NCBI GenBank assembly: GCA_905215065.1
Contig: CAJMOF010000001.1
Coordinates: 115,279 to 179,278 of the forward strand
DNA: 64,000 nt
Direction: 5' to 3'
Source: an uncultured bacterium
Lineage (GTDB): Bacteria > Actinomycetota > Coriobacteriia > Coriobacteriales > Coriobacteriaceae
The position numbers and the translations under genes are program-made. Numbering within the stretch: position 1 is the first letter of the stretch; every line of letters begins with the position of its first letter. Shown here piece after piece: positions 49,128 through 57,145 of this stretch. A model generated the notes under the pieces. That model did no database searches and was not told where the DNA came from. It was given only the letters and a program-made list of their open reading frames with translations.

Positions 49128-49150
49128 CTCTGACTAACTGATTGACGATG

Positions 49151-49164
49151 ATCGCCATGGCGAT
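49151..49164. promoter_or_regulatory. Perfect palindrome upstream of the TIR operon
   Basis: ATCGCCATGGCGAT, 14 bp, 48 nt before the TIR start and just after TTGACG (49143-49148). A plausible operator; promoter spacing could not be fixed. Confidence 0.4.
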
Positions 49165-49211
49165 TAATCGTACAAACTATTAGGCCGCGCTTTGAAAGAG
49201 GAGAGCGTTAT

Positions 49212-49619
49212 ATGAGTCTTCGTGATTATCACATTCTTATTAGTCATTCGTGGGATTACAGCGATGACTATAGGACGATAAAGAGCTGGCTTGATTCAGC
49301 CGGCTACTTTAAGTGGTCGGACTATTCCGTTCCTATCGAGAATCCGATTGACGCTGAGAGCAGAGCTGAGCTTAAGCAGAGGATCGCAAATCGGATTTCA
49401 TGCTGTAGCTGCGTAATTGTTCTCTCTGGAATGTATGTCGCCTACAGCGAGTGGATCGACTTTGAGATCGAAACTGCTTTGAGGTACAACAAGCCGATTA
49501 TTGGGGTTAGGCCATGGGGTCAGTTGCGTGTCCCTGATGAAGTGTCTTCCAATGCTGACATTATGGTTGGTTGGACAAGGGACGGTATTGTCGACGCTGT
49601 CCGCCAGTATGCACTCTAG
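49212..49619 (+). CDS. TIR-like (DUF1863/MTH538, ThsB-type) protein
   Basis: 135 residues. HILISHSWDYSDDY at the N-terminus, CCSCVIVLSGMYVAYSEWID, FEIETAL and KPIIGVRPWGQ are the ThsB/DUF1863 pattern. Glu85 (in WIDFE, W-x3-E) sits where the TIR catalytic glutamate is expected. In Thoeris such proteins sense phage and make an NAD-derived signal. First of four tightly packed genes; ATG follows AGAGGAGAGCG. No typical NADase ThsA partner is present. Confidence 0.82.
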   Translation: MSLRDYHILISHSWDYSDDYRTIKSWLDSAGYFKWSDYSVPIENPIDAESRAELKQRIANRISCCSCVIVLSGMYVAYSEWIDFEIETALRYNKPIIGVRPWGQLRVPDEVSSNADIMVGWTRDGIVDAVRQYAL

Positions 49620-49626
49620 GAGAACG

Positions 49627-49815
49627 ATGTTTTTTAACAAGCGAAATTCAGACGCGAATTCCTCGAAGCCGTTGCCCGAAAAGCAGCAGCCGACTAGTCA
49701 CCCTAATCCGCCAATCAGGGTAGTTCGTGGCAATACCGAAAAGAGGCCAGAGTTCCCTTGCCCCGGATCTCCCTGCCCTGGATCCCCTTCGCCTCGTCCG
49801 CAAAAGAAGGATTAA
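49627..49815 (+). CDS. Small proline-rich protein
   Basis: 62 residues, ATG 7 nt after the TIR stop with AGGAG just upstream. Starts MFFNKRN, is polar and ends with a PCPGSPCPGSPSPRP repeat followed by QKKD. No signal peptide or known domain. Its stop abuts the next ATG, so it is very likely translated. Function unknown; the proline-rich tail suggests a docking peptide. Confidence 0.65.
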   Translation: MFFNKRNSDANSSKPLPEKQQPTSHPNPPIRVVRGNTEKRPEFPCPGSPCPGSPSPRPQKKD

Positions 49816-50424
49816 ATGGGTAAACGCAGCCGAAAGCAAAAAGAGAGCGTGGCTCCGGGTTTCGATGCGGTTGACTATTCTGCTGAATATCTTTCATGGA
49901 TGACCGAGTTGTCTTATCAGACAGAGCTGAGTCGCTGTGATTCGTATGAGCGTTTGTCTAACTGTTTGTTAAGCTGCGTTTCCATTATTTCCGTCGCTTT
50001 ATTGACGGTGGCCCCGCTGTTATTTGAGAGATATAGCTACAACGACAACGGGGATGCCGCGTCTTTTTTTCTGCTGGCGAGCGGCTATGTTGTCGTTATG
50101 CTGCTTTTGGGCGCTTCATTTCTGCTGTCGTTGCTTAGTCAAGTCAGACTCAAGATGAGCGTTCTTGCGTCACCGATGGATTTGAATGATTTCGTTGCGG
50201 GCGAGATTGAACGTGGTGCGCCTTTTGCCTCTCCGATGGAAGTTGCCGAAGGTAAGGCAAGGGCGGTGCAGTCCCACTTTGAATCACTTAATCGCAAGAA
50301 CGAGTACATGAGAAAGTGCCTAAAGGCATCGATGATTCTGCTGATTGTGGCTGTTTCGGTGTGCCTGTTCTTGGTTTGTCTGTTTTCTTTATTTGAGTTT
50401 TTATTGCCACCGTTTTGGAGTTGA
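49816..50424 (+). CDS. Three-TM membrane protein (SLATT-like)
   Basis: 202 residues with a basic N-terminus (GKRSRKQKE), hydrophobic helices at about 48-70, 84-108 and 170-196, and a helical cytoplasmic stretch between the second and third. The layout resembles SLATT-type membrane effectors of nucleotide-signalling systems, but no diagnostic motif is seen. Starts directly after the upstream stop (TAAATG). Confidence 0.65.
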   Translation: MGKRSRKQKESVAPGFDAVDYSAEYLSWMTELSYQTELSRCDSYERLSNCLLSCVSIISVALLTVAPLLFERYSYNDNGDAASFFLLASGYVVVMLLLGASFLLSLLSQVRLKMSVLASPMDLNDFVAGEIERGAPFASPMEVAEGKARAVQSHFESLNRKNEYMRKCLKASMILLIVAVSVCLFLVCLFSLFEFLLPPFWS

Positions 50425-50428
50425 TGTA

Positions 50429-51409
50429 ATGCAGGATCGCAAGGCGCTTGTTGTCGGTATTGATGAATATGCATCAACTCCGCTTTATGGCTGTGTTGCC
50501 GATGCTAAAGCGGTGGCGGAAGTATTAGAGAAGAACGGCGATGGCTCTCCCAATTTCTCCATTCATCTTGAGACAAATGTTGAGTCTCCTTTCGTATTGA
50601 AGCAGATGATCGAGGACTGCTTTTCCGGGGAGCCCGAGATTGCATTGCTGTATTTTGCGGGGCACGGTGGAAGATGCGATGCAACTAAAAGTGGTTTCAT
50701 CTTATCGGGACGGGGCGATCCTGAGGGTCGGCTTTCTCTCGATGAAATCCTGGCAATAGCAAATAGCTCTAAGGCCAAGAATCGCGTAATTCTTCTCGAT
50801 AGCTGTAATTCTGGATGTATGGGGGCTCCTGGCGTCCTGGGTGGGACTTCCTCAATGCTCGTTGAAGGTCTAACAATTCTGAGCGCATGCTGTTCTAACG
50901 AATGCGCGGAGGAGCTTAACGGGCGCGGGACATTCACATCGCTTCTTGTGGATGCGCTAAATGGCGGTGCAGCAGACGTGATGGGGCATGTTACTCCCGG
51001 TGGGGTCTACGCGTATATTGATAAGGCTCTCGGGCCATGGGATCAGCGGCCTGTGTTTAGGACTAATGTCAACTCGTTTATTTCGCTAAGAAAAGTCGTT
51101 TCGCAGGTTGCGGATAGTGTCTTGCGGCAGCTGCCGTCTTTGTTTGATGCGCCCGGTGCTCAGCTGTCCTTGGATCCGTCTTTTGAGCCCACCAATAGTC
51201 CCGATTGGGAAGAACATCAAATTGTTAAACCTTACGCGACCAAGGTTAATACGGCGAAGTTCAAGATCCTTCAGCAGTTGGAAGGTATAGGCCTTGTCCG
51301 TCCTGTGGGAGCCGAGCATATGTACTTTGCCGCTATGGAATCTAAGTCGTGCGAACTGACGGCTCTGGGCAAGCAGTATTGGCGCCTTGCCGATACGGGG
51401 AAGATTTAG
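50429..51409 (+). CDS. Caspase-like (C14) cysteine protease
   Basis: 326 residues. N-terminal KALVVGIDEYASTPLYGCV is the classic caspase-fold start; catalytic His79 in YFAGHG and Cys126 in LLDSCNSG are both present. The C-terminal ~70 residues look like a winged helix (FKILQQLEGIGLVRP ... LTALGKQYW). ATG 50429 is 4 nt after the upstream stop. In bacterial immunity such proteases act as effectors; with a TIR gene in the same operon this fits a Thoeris variant in which the TIR product activates a caspase-like protease. Confidence 0.85.
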   Translation: MQDRKALVVGIDEYASTPLYGCVADAKAVAEVLEKNGDGSPNFSIHLETNVESPFVLKQMIEDCFSGEPEIALLYFAGHGGRCDATKSGFILSGRGDPEGRLSLDEILAIANSSKAKNRVILLDSCNSGCMGAPGVLGGTSSMLVEGLTILSACCSNECAEELNGRGTFTSLLVDALNGGAADVMGHVTPGGVYAYIDKALGPWDQRPVFRTNVNSFISLRKVVSQVADSVLRQLPSLFDAPGAQLSLDPSFEPTNSPDWEEHQIVKPYATKVNTAKFKILQQLEGIGLVRPVGAEHMYFAAMESKSCELTALGKQYWRLADTGKI

Positions 51410-51611
51410 GCGATTCGTCTCTAGGGACAGTTGTTAGAATAGGGATATTATTTTTCAACTAGCGTATCGATTGTTATTACGCATACATGGGCCTGGCTTG
51501 TTTAGTATTTGCCCGCATGAGCACCGCTGAATATTGCGAATCAGCACCGCGGCTATCGCGGATGAGCACCGCCGGCGTCGCCACGGGCACCGGCGGTGCA
51601 CCCGTCTCAGA

Positions 51612-51884
51612 CTACCGCACCTTTCCCGCCGTTGCCTGCCGCATGTTCACGTCGCCCATCTCGAGCCAGACGGCGTTGTGGACGATACGGTCCATGATCG
51701 CGTCCGCGTGCACGCCGCCGAGCCTCGGGTGCCAGTCCTTCTTTCTGAACTGCGTGCACAGGACGGTCGATGCCCTCCCGTAGCGCAGCTCGAAAAGCTC
51801 CAGCAGCATCCCCCTGAACAGCTCGTCCGGCCTCTCGAGCAGCCACTCGTCGATCACGAGCAGGCCGGACGCCCCGGTCTGTCG
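51612..51884 (-). pseudogene. IS21-type IstB helper ATPase, 3' fragment
   Basis: The minus strand encodes TGASGLLVIDEWLL, ELRYGRASTVLCTQF, ADAIMDRIVHNAVWLEMG and NMR, the C-terminal third of IstB (Walker B onward). The Walker A half and istA are absent and a stop lies at 51885-51887. A mobile-element remnant within the island. Confidence 0.8.
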
Positions 51885-52226
51885 CTAAACGCGAAGCCTG
51901 TGTTAGCGCACATGCCCAAGCACGCTTTTGCGCGTCTTCAACAGGCTGTTCGACAATGCGTCGGTTTTCGTGATGCGGGGACCGAGCTGCCACGGCAGGG
52001 GGCTCGACACATACTCGGTGCAGGCCGTCCCCCAGGCGGTAAAGGTAGGGGGGTCCAGCCCGAGGGTATCTAGGAAAGCGGCAGGAAAGCTATAGATGCG
52101 GGCGTGTTGGCTAAAATGAGTCGGCCGGGATTGGACAATTTCAGCCGACTATATTTGGCTTAATTATTCCGACGCTAACAATTTAGTGTTACAAGGTAAA
52201 TAACTGGACGATTGGAGTTCACAGCG
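51885..52226. other. Gene-free stretch between IstB remnant and KAP NTPase
   Basis: The left ~190 bp are GC-rich and probably belong to the decayed insertion sequence; the right part is AT-rich and probably holds the promoter of the NTPase gene. No further feature seen. Confidence 0.4.
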
Positions 52227-54029
52227 ATGCGAGCGGAAGAAGTAACTAAGTCGATTAAGAGCTACATGGAATGCGATGCCAATACTCTCCAAGCGTTAGT
52301 TCTATATGGCGAATGGGGTTCGGGCAAGACATATTATTGCGAGCACGTTCTTAAAGCCGCGCTAGATGAAATAGACATTAAAACATGCCGCGTTTCGCTA
52401 TTCGGTGTTTCCGATTATGATGAAATTATAAGTAGGGTTTTGGCCTCTGTATTTCATTTTTGCGAAAACCCTGCAGATCGTTTTGATGCTGCTTTTAACG
52501 TTGTTAAGAATAATCTACTTTCGGCTGGCAGCTCATTGCTTAGCAAAAAACTTGCTGAGCTCGGAATTCAGGTGTCCATTAAACCCGACCTTCTGCTGTC
52601 TTTAATTGACATGAAGAAAGTCCTCGTAGTTTTTGACGACTGTGAGCGCAGTAGCTTTGCCCAAGATGATCGGTCTTTTCTTGGGTTTGTCAACAATATG
52701 GTCGAAAACCATGGCTGGCATGTGATGCTCGTTAGAAATGAGCAATTGTCATTCGAGAAAGACTGTTCTGTCGAAAAAGCTGTTGTGCGCCAAATTGCGT
52801 TCGAGCCAGATTCTCAGGAGCTATATAAGGTCGCAATTCGGCCCAAGATACAATTTCCCCAACAGATTGACTTTGACATTGAGAATGCGATTCTCGATGG
52901 AATTAAAGGGTCCATCATCAATGTGAGGGCTATGGCAAGATCGATTCCGGCAATAAATTGTGTTTTAGGAACATCAATTCTTGTTGATACATTATTCGAT
53001 TCAAGCGGAAGAGCGCGGGCACTCTCATCATTTATCGGTTATGCGGTCCAGGCATCAGCAGGAAAAACTCCCAAGAAGCCCAACGCGTCGAAAATAGCCG
53101 TGAATATGATCGATGACTCTAAGGTTCTGGAATACGAAGACTATTTACTTATATCTAAGGCTCTGGCCCCCTTAACAAGAGGAGAAGACGTAAGCCCTAC
53201 AATCGTTGAGGACTCTTTCACGGAGTTTGTTCTAGCTAAAAACCCTGATTCTGCAGCAGACCTCAAAGCCCAAGACATCGTTAACCAATGGCATACCATG
53301 AGCACAATGGAAGATGATCAAGTTGAATCGTTTGCGAACCAGCTTGAAGGCCTATTGTCTGATGGTCAGTATTCGCATAGATGGTTTCCCGAGATTGCTA
53401 AGATCTCACTTGATCTTAAAAACTTAGGATTCTGGGATGAGACTAATCTCGAGAAACTTCTTGACTCTTTAAAGCGTGCTGCCGGCTGTGATCCACAATG
53501 CAGCGCAAAAGCAGTGCGACAAGAAATTCCAATGTTCAATGGCTTTTATGGCAAAGAAGTTGGTCAGATATTGGATGTTCTCGCAACTAGCATTGAAAAT
53601 GAGGAGTACGCCCAGGATTTAAATCTCGCCAGGTTCGAACTATCTAAAATCGACTCGAATACAGGTGTGTCGATTTCTTCATATCTTGAGGAAGCCGTGA
53701 AGTCCCAGCATCCAAGAAAGATTTTTGATTTGCCTGCTGAGTGCGTCGTCAAATCAATCTACGAAGGAACCGCTGGTTCTCAACAATCGCTCCAGTCATT
53801 TTTCCACTTATGCATGAAAAATTACCCAGATAACGAAAGCCTGGGCGGAGCCATCGAATGGCTGAAAGACATTGACGCCCAGTTGGACGAAGTCGAACCG
53901 AAATCACGAATGAGCCGATTGAGGACTAAGTGGATTCGAGGCGAAATTAAAGAAGCGATAGATGTGTTGAATGAAAAGTTGGGAAGTGCAGCAGCGGATT
54001 CCGATGGCGATATGATTAAGAGTAACTAG
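52227..54029 (+). CDS. KAP-family-like P-loop NTPase
   Basis: 600 residues. Walker A GEWGSGKT (28-35) is the form typical of KAP NTPases, Walker B is VFDDCER (135-141, family form FDDLER). The C-terminal ~350 residues are helical and unrecognised. No membrane helix is evident. ATG 52227 has GGAG 9 nt upstream; TTG 52212 is less likely. It stands alone between an IS remnant and the retron locus; KAP-like proteins are frequent in defence islands, often as single-gene systems. Confidence 0.75.
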   Translation: MRAEEVTKSIKSYMECDANTLQALVLYGEWGSGKTYYCEHVLKAALDEIDIKTCRVSLFGVSDYDEIISRVLASVFHFCENPADRFDAAFNVVKNNLLSAGSSLLSKKLAELGIQVSIKPDLLLSLIDMKKVLVVFDDCERSSFAQDDRSFLGFVNNMVENHGWHVMLVRNEQLSFEKDCSVEKAVVRQIAFEPDSQELYKVAIRPKIQFPQQIDFDIENAILDGIKGSIINVRAMARSIPAINCVLGTSILVDTLFDSSGRARALSSFIGYAVQASAGKTPKKPNASKIAVNMIDDSKVLEYEDYLLISKALAPLTRGEDVSPTIVEDSFTEFVLAKNPDSAADLKAQDIVNQWHTMSTMEDDQVESFANQLEGLLSDGQYSHRWFPEIAKISLDLKNLGFWDETNLEKLLDSLKRAAGCDPQCSAKAVRQEIPMFNGFYGKEVGQILDVLATSIENEEYAQDLNLARFELSKIDSNTGVSISSYLEEAVKSQHPRKIFDLPAECVVKSIYEGTAGSQQSLQSFFHLCMKNYPDNESLGGAIEWLKDIDAQLDEVEPKSRMSRLRTKWIRGEIKEAIDVLNEKLGSAAADSDGDMIKSN

Positions 54030-54263
54030 GGGAGTGGACGGAATGGCCCGTTCTTGATTCTTCTATCGGGCACAACCTAACTTGCTCATATTGGTTTACG
54101 CCAACCCTTGCTGGCCAACACCCACATTTGGCTAACGGTCAGATACTAAAATGGCACACTTCTTCATATGGTAATTTCAGGTACAGCAATTTCATAACAT
54201 TAATAGTGAAATCATTTCGCTATTAGCTGATATTTGTGCTAAAGTACCAACCAAGGTAGTCGT
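54030..54263. other. AT-rich gene-free stretch before the retron locus
   Basis: No gene seen. AT-rich, in sharp contrast to the GC-rich structured stretch that follows; probably includes the retron RNA promoter (candidate TTGTGC/TAAAGT elements are weak). Confidence 0.4.
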
Positions 54264-54472
54264 GACCATAAGCGCTTGGCCACGAAGGTCTTTTCCCATT
54301 CCAGGGTGAGCGCAAGCTCGCCGCGGGCCGCTTTGGTGGCCTACCTTAACCCCCGCTCACCCGGTGCGCCCGCGCTGGGATGCGCGGGCGCACGAAGCTG
54401 GGCGGGTGTTACCGGAAGAACCTCTCCTTTCTTTGGGACGCTGCGATTGCGGCGAGAAAGGGGGTGTGCTGT
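54264..54472 (+). ncRNA. Candidate retron msr-msd RNA
   Basis: A GC-rich, highly structured block upstream of the RT operon. GGTGAGC-GCAA-GCTCGCC is a 7-bp hairpin (near 54305-54322). GTGCGCCCGCGC (54364-54375) pairs perfectly with GCGCGGGCGCAC (54382-54393), and flanking AACCCCCGCTCACC / GCTGGGCGGGTGTT lengthen this stem. GGCCAC/GTGGCC encloses the first hairpin. The long stem would suit the msd. The a1/a2 pairing that defines retrons is only weakly visible (CCATA near 54270 with TATGG at 54471), so boundaries are uncertain. Confidence 0.45.
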
Positions 54473-54655
54473 ATGGCACAGCATCTATCTGATTCCGGAA
54501 ACAACCATGTTGCTTGCCGACCTCGAGTGAAGATTCGGGTTGAGAAGCGTAAGAAGGCTCGGATTGACTTCCGTGCGCTGATTAAGCTCCTAGAGCTTCT
54601 CGGCGTTTTGCTGGAAGTGCTTCACAAGCTCAAATGCTTGTTGAGTGGTTGGTAG
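54473..54655 (+). CDS. Small basic protein of the retron locus (uncertain)
   Basis: 60 residues: polar N-terminus, KIRVEKRKKARIDFRALIK, then a leucine-rich helix (LLELLGVLLEVLHKL). GAAAGGGGG lies about 10 nt before the ATG. No known family. It may be real or may be part of the structured RNA. Confidence 0.35.
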   Translation: MAQHLSDSGNNHVACRPRVKIRVEKRKKARIDFRALIKLLELLGVLLEVLHKLKCLLSGW

Positions 54656-54720
54656 TATTCCATGGTAACCCGCCCGGTATTTGATTATTTACTCCTTTTA
54701 GTCTGTAAGGAGATCAGGAC

Positions 54721-55008
54721 ATGCTGGGCAATACGCTTAAAAGGTTACGGGGCATATATGGCTACAATGCCAAAGAAATGAGCGAATTGCTCGGCATTTC
54801 GAGCAGCTATCTTTCCGAAATCGAAAACGGGAAGAAAAAAGTATCGATGGATCTGCTCGAACGCTATTCAGAACTTCTTGGTCTTCGAGTCTCAACGCTG
54901 ATGCGCTTTTCAGAAGACTATGAGGACGCAGAGCTGAACAACGCAAGCCAAAAGTTCATCACGTCCTTGATGTCTAAAGTAATCGAGGCCTATAGCAATG
55001 ACAAATAG
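54721..55008 (+). CDS. XRE-family transcriptional regulator
   Basis: 95 residues with an N-terminal helix-turn-helix: LKRLRGIYGYNAKEMSELLG and ISSSYLSEIENGKKKVSMDLL. Overlaps the RT start by 11 nt, so the two are coupled. Likely represses its own operon. Confidence 0.82.
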   Translation: MLGNTLKRLRGIYGYNAKEMSELLGISSSYLSEIENGKKKVSMDLLERYSELLGLRVSTLMRFSEDYEDAELNNASQKFITSLMSKVIEAYSNDK

Positions 55009-55924
55009 AGGCTATGAAATTGATCAGAGTCCTCTATATATGCTAAGCAACAAGCGGAAACTCGCTGCGCTTCTCCAGATAGAGTCCACCAGTCTTTCTC
55101 ATGCTAAGGACTGGATTAATTACACTGTTAGCGAAATTGAAAAAAGCTCCGGGGGATTCCGAACTATCTATAATCCCTGTGATGAATTAAAGCAAGTCCA
55201 GCGCCGAATCAAGATCTTACTGAGTAGAATTTCGATTCCAAACTGGGTATTCTCTGGACGCAAAGGTGTTTGCCATGTGGATAACGGCAAATTCCATGAG
55301 CACTCTGTTTATTTTATTCAGTCTGATTTGCATGCATTTTATGACTCATGTTCACGGGAGTGTGTTTATCGACTCTTCAAAGATAGATTTAAATGCAGCA
55401 GTGATGTATCCGCTATCCTTAGCGATCTAACAACCCTTACGCTAGCGGATGGTTCCACTGTAATTCCGACCGGAAGTCCATGCGCGCAGCTTGTTGCCTA
55501 CTTTGCCTATCAAGACATGTTTGACGAATTACATGATCTCGCCTGCAATCATGGATGCAAATTCTCCCTATACGTTGACGATTTAACCTTCTCGTCCAAA
55601 ACGCCAGTCAGTAACCCAGCTGTATTTAAAAAGAAGGTTCTTCAAATCGTAAAGCGATATGGGCACTCTCTATCTCTCAGTAAAACCGCATATCGTGGCG
55701 CGGATGAAACCAAAGTAGTTACAGGCGTTGCCATCACCAAAGAAGGTGTTTCGGCTATTCCGAATAAGCTAAGACACAAAATAGTAGAAGGAACGGCGCA
55801 GAGCTGCGCTGGCGATACAACAGCTGCATCATCTACGCTCGGGAGAATTAGCTCAGCGAGAATGATTGAGCCCCTCGCTTTTCCTGAAGCAGAACGACAA
55901 GTTTTACTAAGCTTGGAGAACTAG
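54998..55924 (+). CDS. Retron-type reverse transcriptase
   Basis: 308 residues, the size of retron RTs (about 300-320). Catalytic aspartates: QSDLHAFYDS (Asp110) and YVDD (192-195). IPTGSPCAQ is motif B. VTG at 241-243 is the retron-specific motif. FRTIYNPCDELKQVQRRI is the typical N-terminal region. It would copy the msd part of the upstream RNA into DNA. The gene sits between the regulator and the AAA ATPase, a known retron layout. Confidence 0.88.
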   Translation: MTNRGYEIDQSPLYMLSNKRKLAALLQIESTSLSHAKDWINYTVSEIEKSSGGFRTIYNPCDELKQVQRRIKILLSRISIPNWVFSGRKGVCHVDNGKFHEHSVYFIQSDLHAFYDSCSRECVYRLFKDRFKCSSDVSAILSDLTTLTLADGSTVIPTGSPCAQLVAYFAYQDMFDELHDLACNHGCKFSLYVDDLTFSSKTPVSNPAVFKKKVLQIVKRYGHSLSLSKTAYRGADETKVVTGVAITKEGVSAIPNKLRHKIVEGTAQSCAGDTTAASSTLGRISSARMIEPLAFPEAERQVLLSLEN

Positions 55925-55990
55925 CAAAACAATGTAAATTGAGCGCATGCATAATCAAGTAGATATAAACGCCTCTTCCGTGGAGATCAG

Positions 55991-57145
55991 ATGTCTGAGC
56001 CAATTGTCGTAAAGCTTGCTTACTCCAACAACATTAACTGCGCAGCTATTACCTTAAAACCCAATGCAACTACCGTACTGCATGGAATGAACGGCTCGGG
56101 AAAGAGTTCGGTGGCAAGAGCGATTCAACTATATTCGGGCAAAGACGGACAGACGTTAGAAGTGTTGAAGCCCTATGCCTCAGAATCTCTGCCATCTGTC
56201 GAAGGCTTGCCATCGGATTCAAATATCCTCGTGTTTAATGAAGACTACGTCGATAGCACGCTGTTTAAAGGCGACATGGAGCTAATCGAAAACGGATATA
56301 AGATCTTCGTCGATACTCCCGAATATCGTAAGGCGGCCAAAGCAACAGACGAATTGTTGGCGGAAGCCGTCAAAAGGTTGCGAGATGAGGGCAAGGTGGC
56401 CGACTTGCTCTCTACGGTTAATAACTTACTGTCCTGCTTCGGGAAGGTTTCTAAGCAGACTTATTCAAAGACAAGCCCAATTGCGAAAGGTATCGTATTA
56501 AACGGAAACCTTGTTGAGCACGTTTCCCCAAGGTTCGAGTCGTTCATTCCGCTAATCCAAGGAGACAAAGCCAAAGAATGGCTGCTGTGGCGTGGCAAGG
56601 GCGATAAATTCAGCTCTCGGGGTGCATGTCCGTACTGCGGTAAGACTCTCGAGCAGTCTGAGCTGGAAATATGCAATGAAATGCAGGCCGCATACGGCGG
56701 AAAGTATATTGATAGCTTCACAAAAACGATTCAGACTTTTGGGGAAGCCGATGTGCTTCTTAGCGAGAGCGCCCGAGTACAGGCTGATGAGATTTTGCAT
56801 GGGAAGCTTGAAGAAGAGTCCAATCCTGAGAATGAAGCCTTTCTTTACAGCATCAAAGGGGATGCGGAGGGACTTAGGGCCAAACTTGAGAAAATTCAGC
56901 AGCTTAATTATTCGTCCCTGAAGGATGAAGAAAAAGGTGCTGACTATTTTGAAGGTCTAAAAATACATGTCGAGCGTCTTGAAAAGATGAATTCGCAATA
57001 CGCCGTTGAGCGCATCAATAGTATCAATGCTGTCTTAGACGAGCTTTCATCAAAGATTAGAGACATCCAGATTGCCATCAGTCGCCAAAGCTGCGCATTG
57101 AGGAAATCTATCAAAGCGTCTATGGCCGATCTATGGCCGAAATGA
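55991..57145 (+). CDS. Retron-associated AAA ATPase, N-terminal half (frameshifted)
   Basis: 384 residues. Walker A GMNGSGKSS (32-40), NEDYVDSTLF, an internal zinc-hook-like CPYCG (213-217), then coiled coil. Resembles AAA_13/RloC-like or OLD-like SMC-type ATPases, which serve as retron effectors. It ends at a premature stop (57143) created by an 11-bp duplication; the Walker B half is in the next ORF. It should be viewed as one broken gene, 55991-58149. Confidence 0.8.
   Translation: MSEPIVVKLAYSNNINCAAITLKPNATTVLHGMNGSGKSSVARAIQLYSGKDGQTLEVLKPYASESLPSVEGLPSDSNILVFNEDYVDSTLFKGDMELIENGYKIFVDTPEYRKAAKATDELLAEAVKRLRDEGKVADLLSTVNNLLSCFGKVSKQTYSKTSPIAKGIVLNGNLVEHVSPRFESFIPLIQGDKAKEWLLWRGKGDKFSSRGACPYCGKTLEQSELEICNEMQAAYGGKYIDSFTKTIQTFGEADVLLSESARVQADEILHGKLEEESNPENEAFLYSIKGDAEGLRAKLEKIQQLNYSSLKDEEKGADYFEGLKIHVERLEKMNSQYAVERINSINAVLDELSSKIRDIQIAISRQSCALRKSIKASMADLWPK
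57119..57140 (+). repeat. 11-bp tandem duplication that splits the ATPase gene
   Basis: TCTATGGCCGA occurs twice in direct succession (57119-57129 and 57130-57140). With one copy removed, the frame reads K-A-S-M-A-E-M-N-A-F straight into the downstream ORF, giving a single ATPase of about 715 residues. Confidence 0.95.

Noticed and set aside
51487..51783. Plus-strand frame near 51.5 kb
   Set aside because: Antisense of the IstB remnant, which matches a known family.
54276..54530. 84-codon frame across the GC-rich block
   Set aside because: Overlaps strong RNA hairpins; the structured RNA explains the sequence better.
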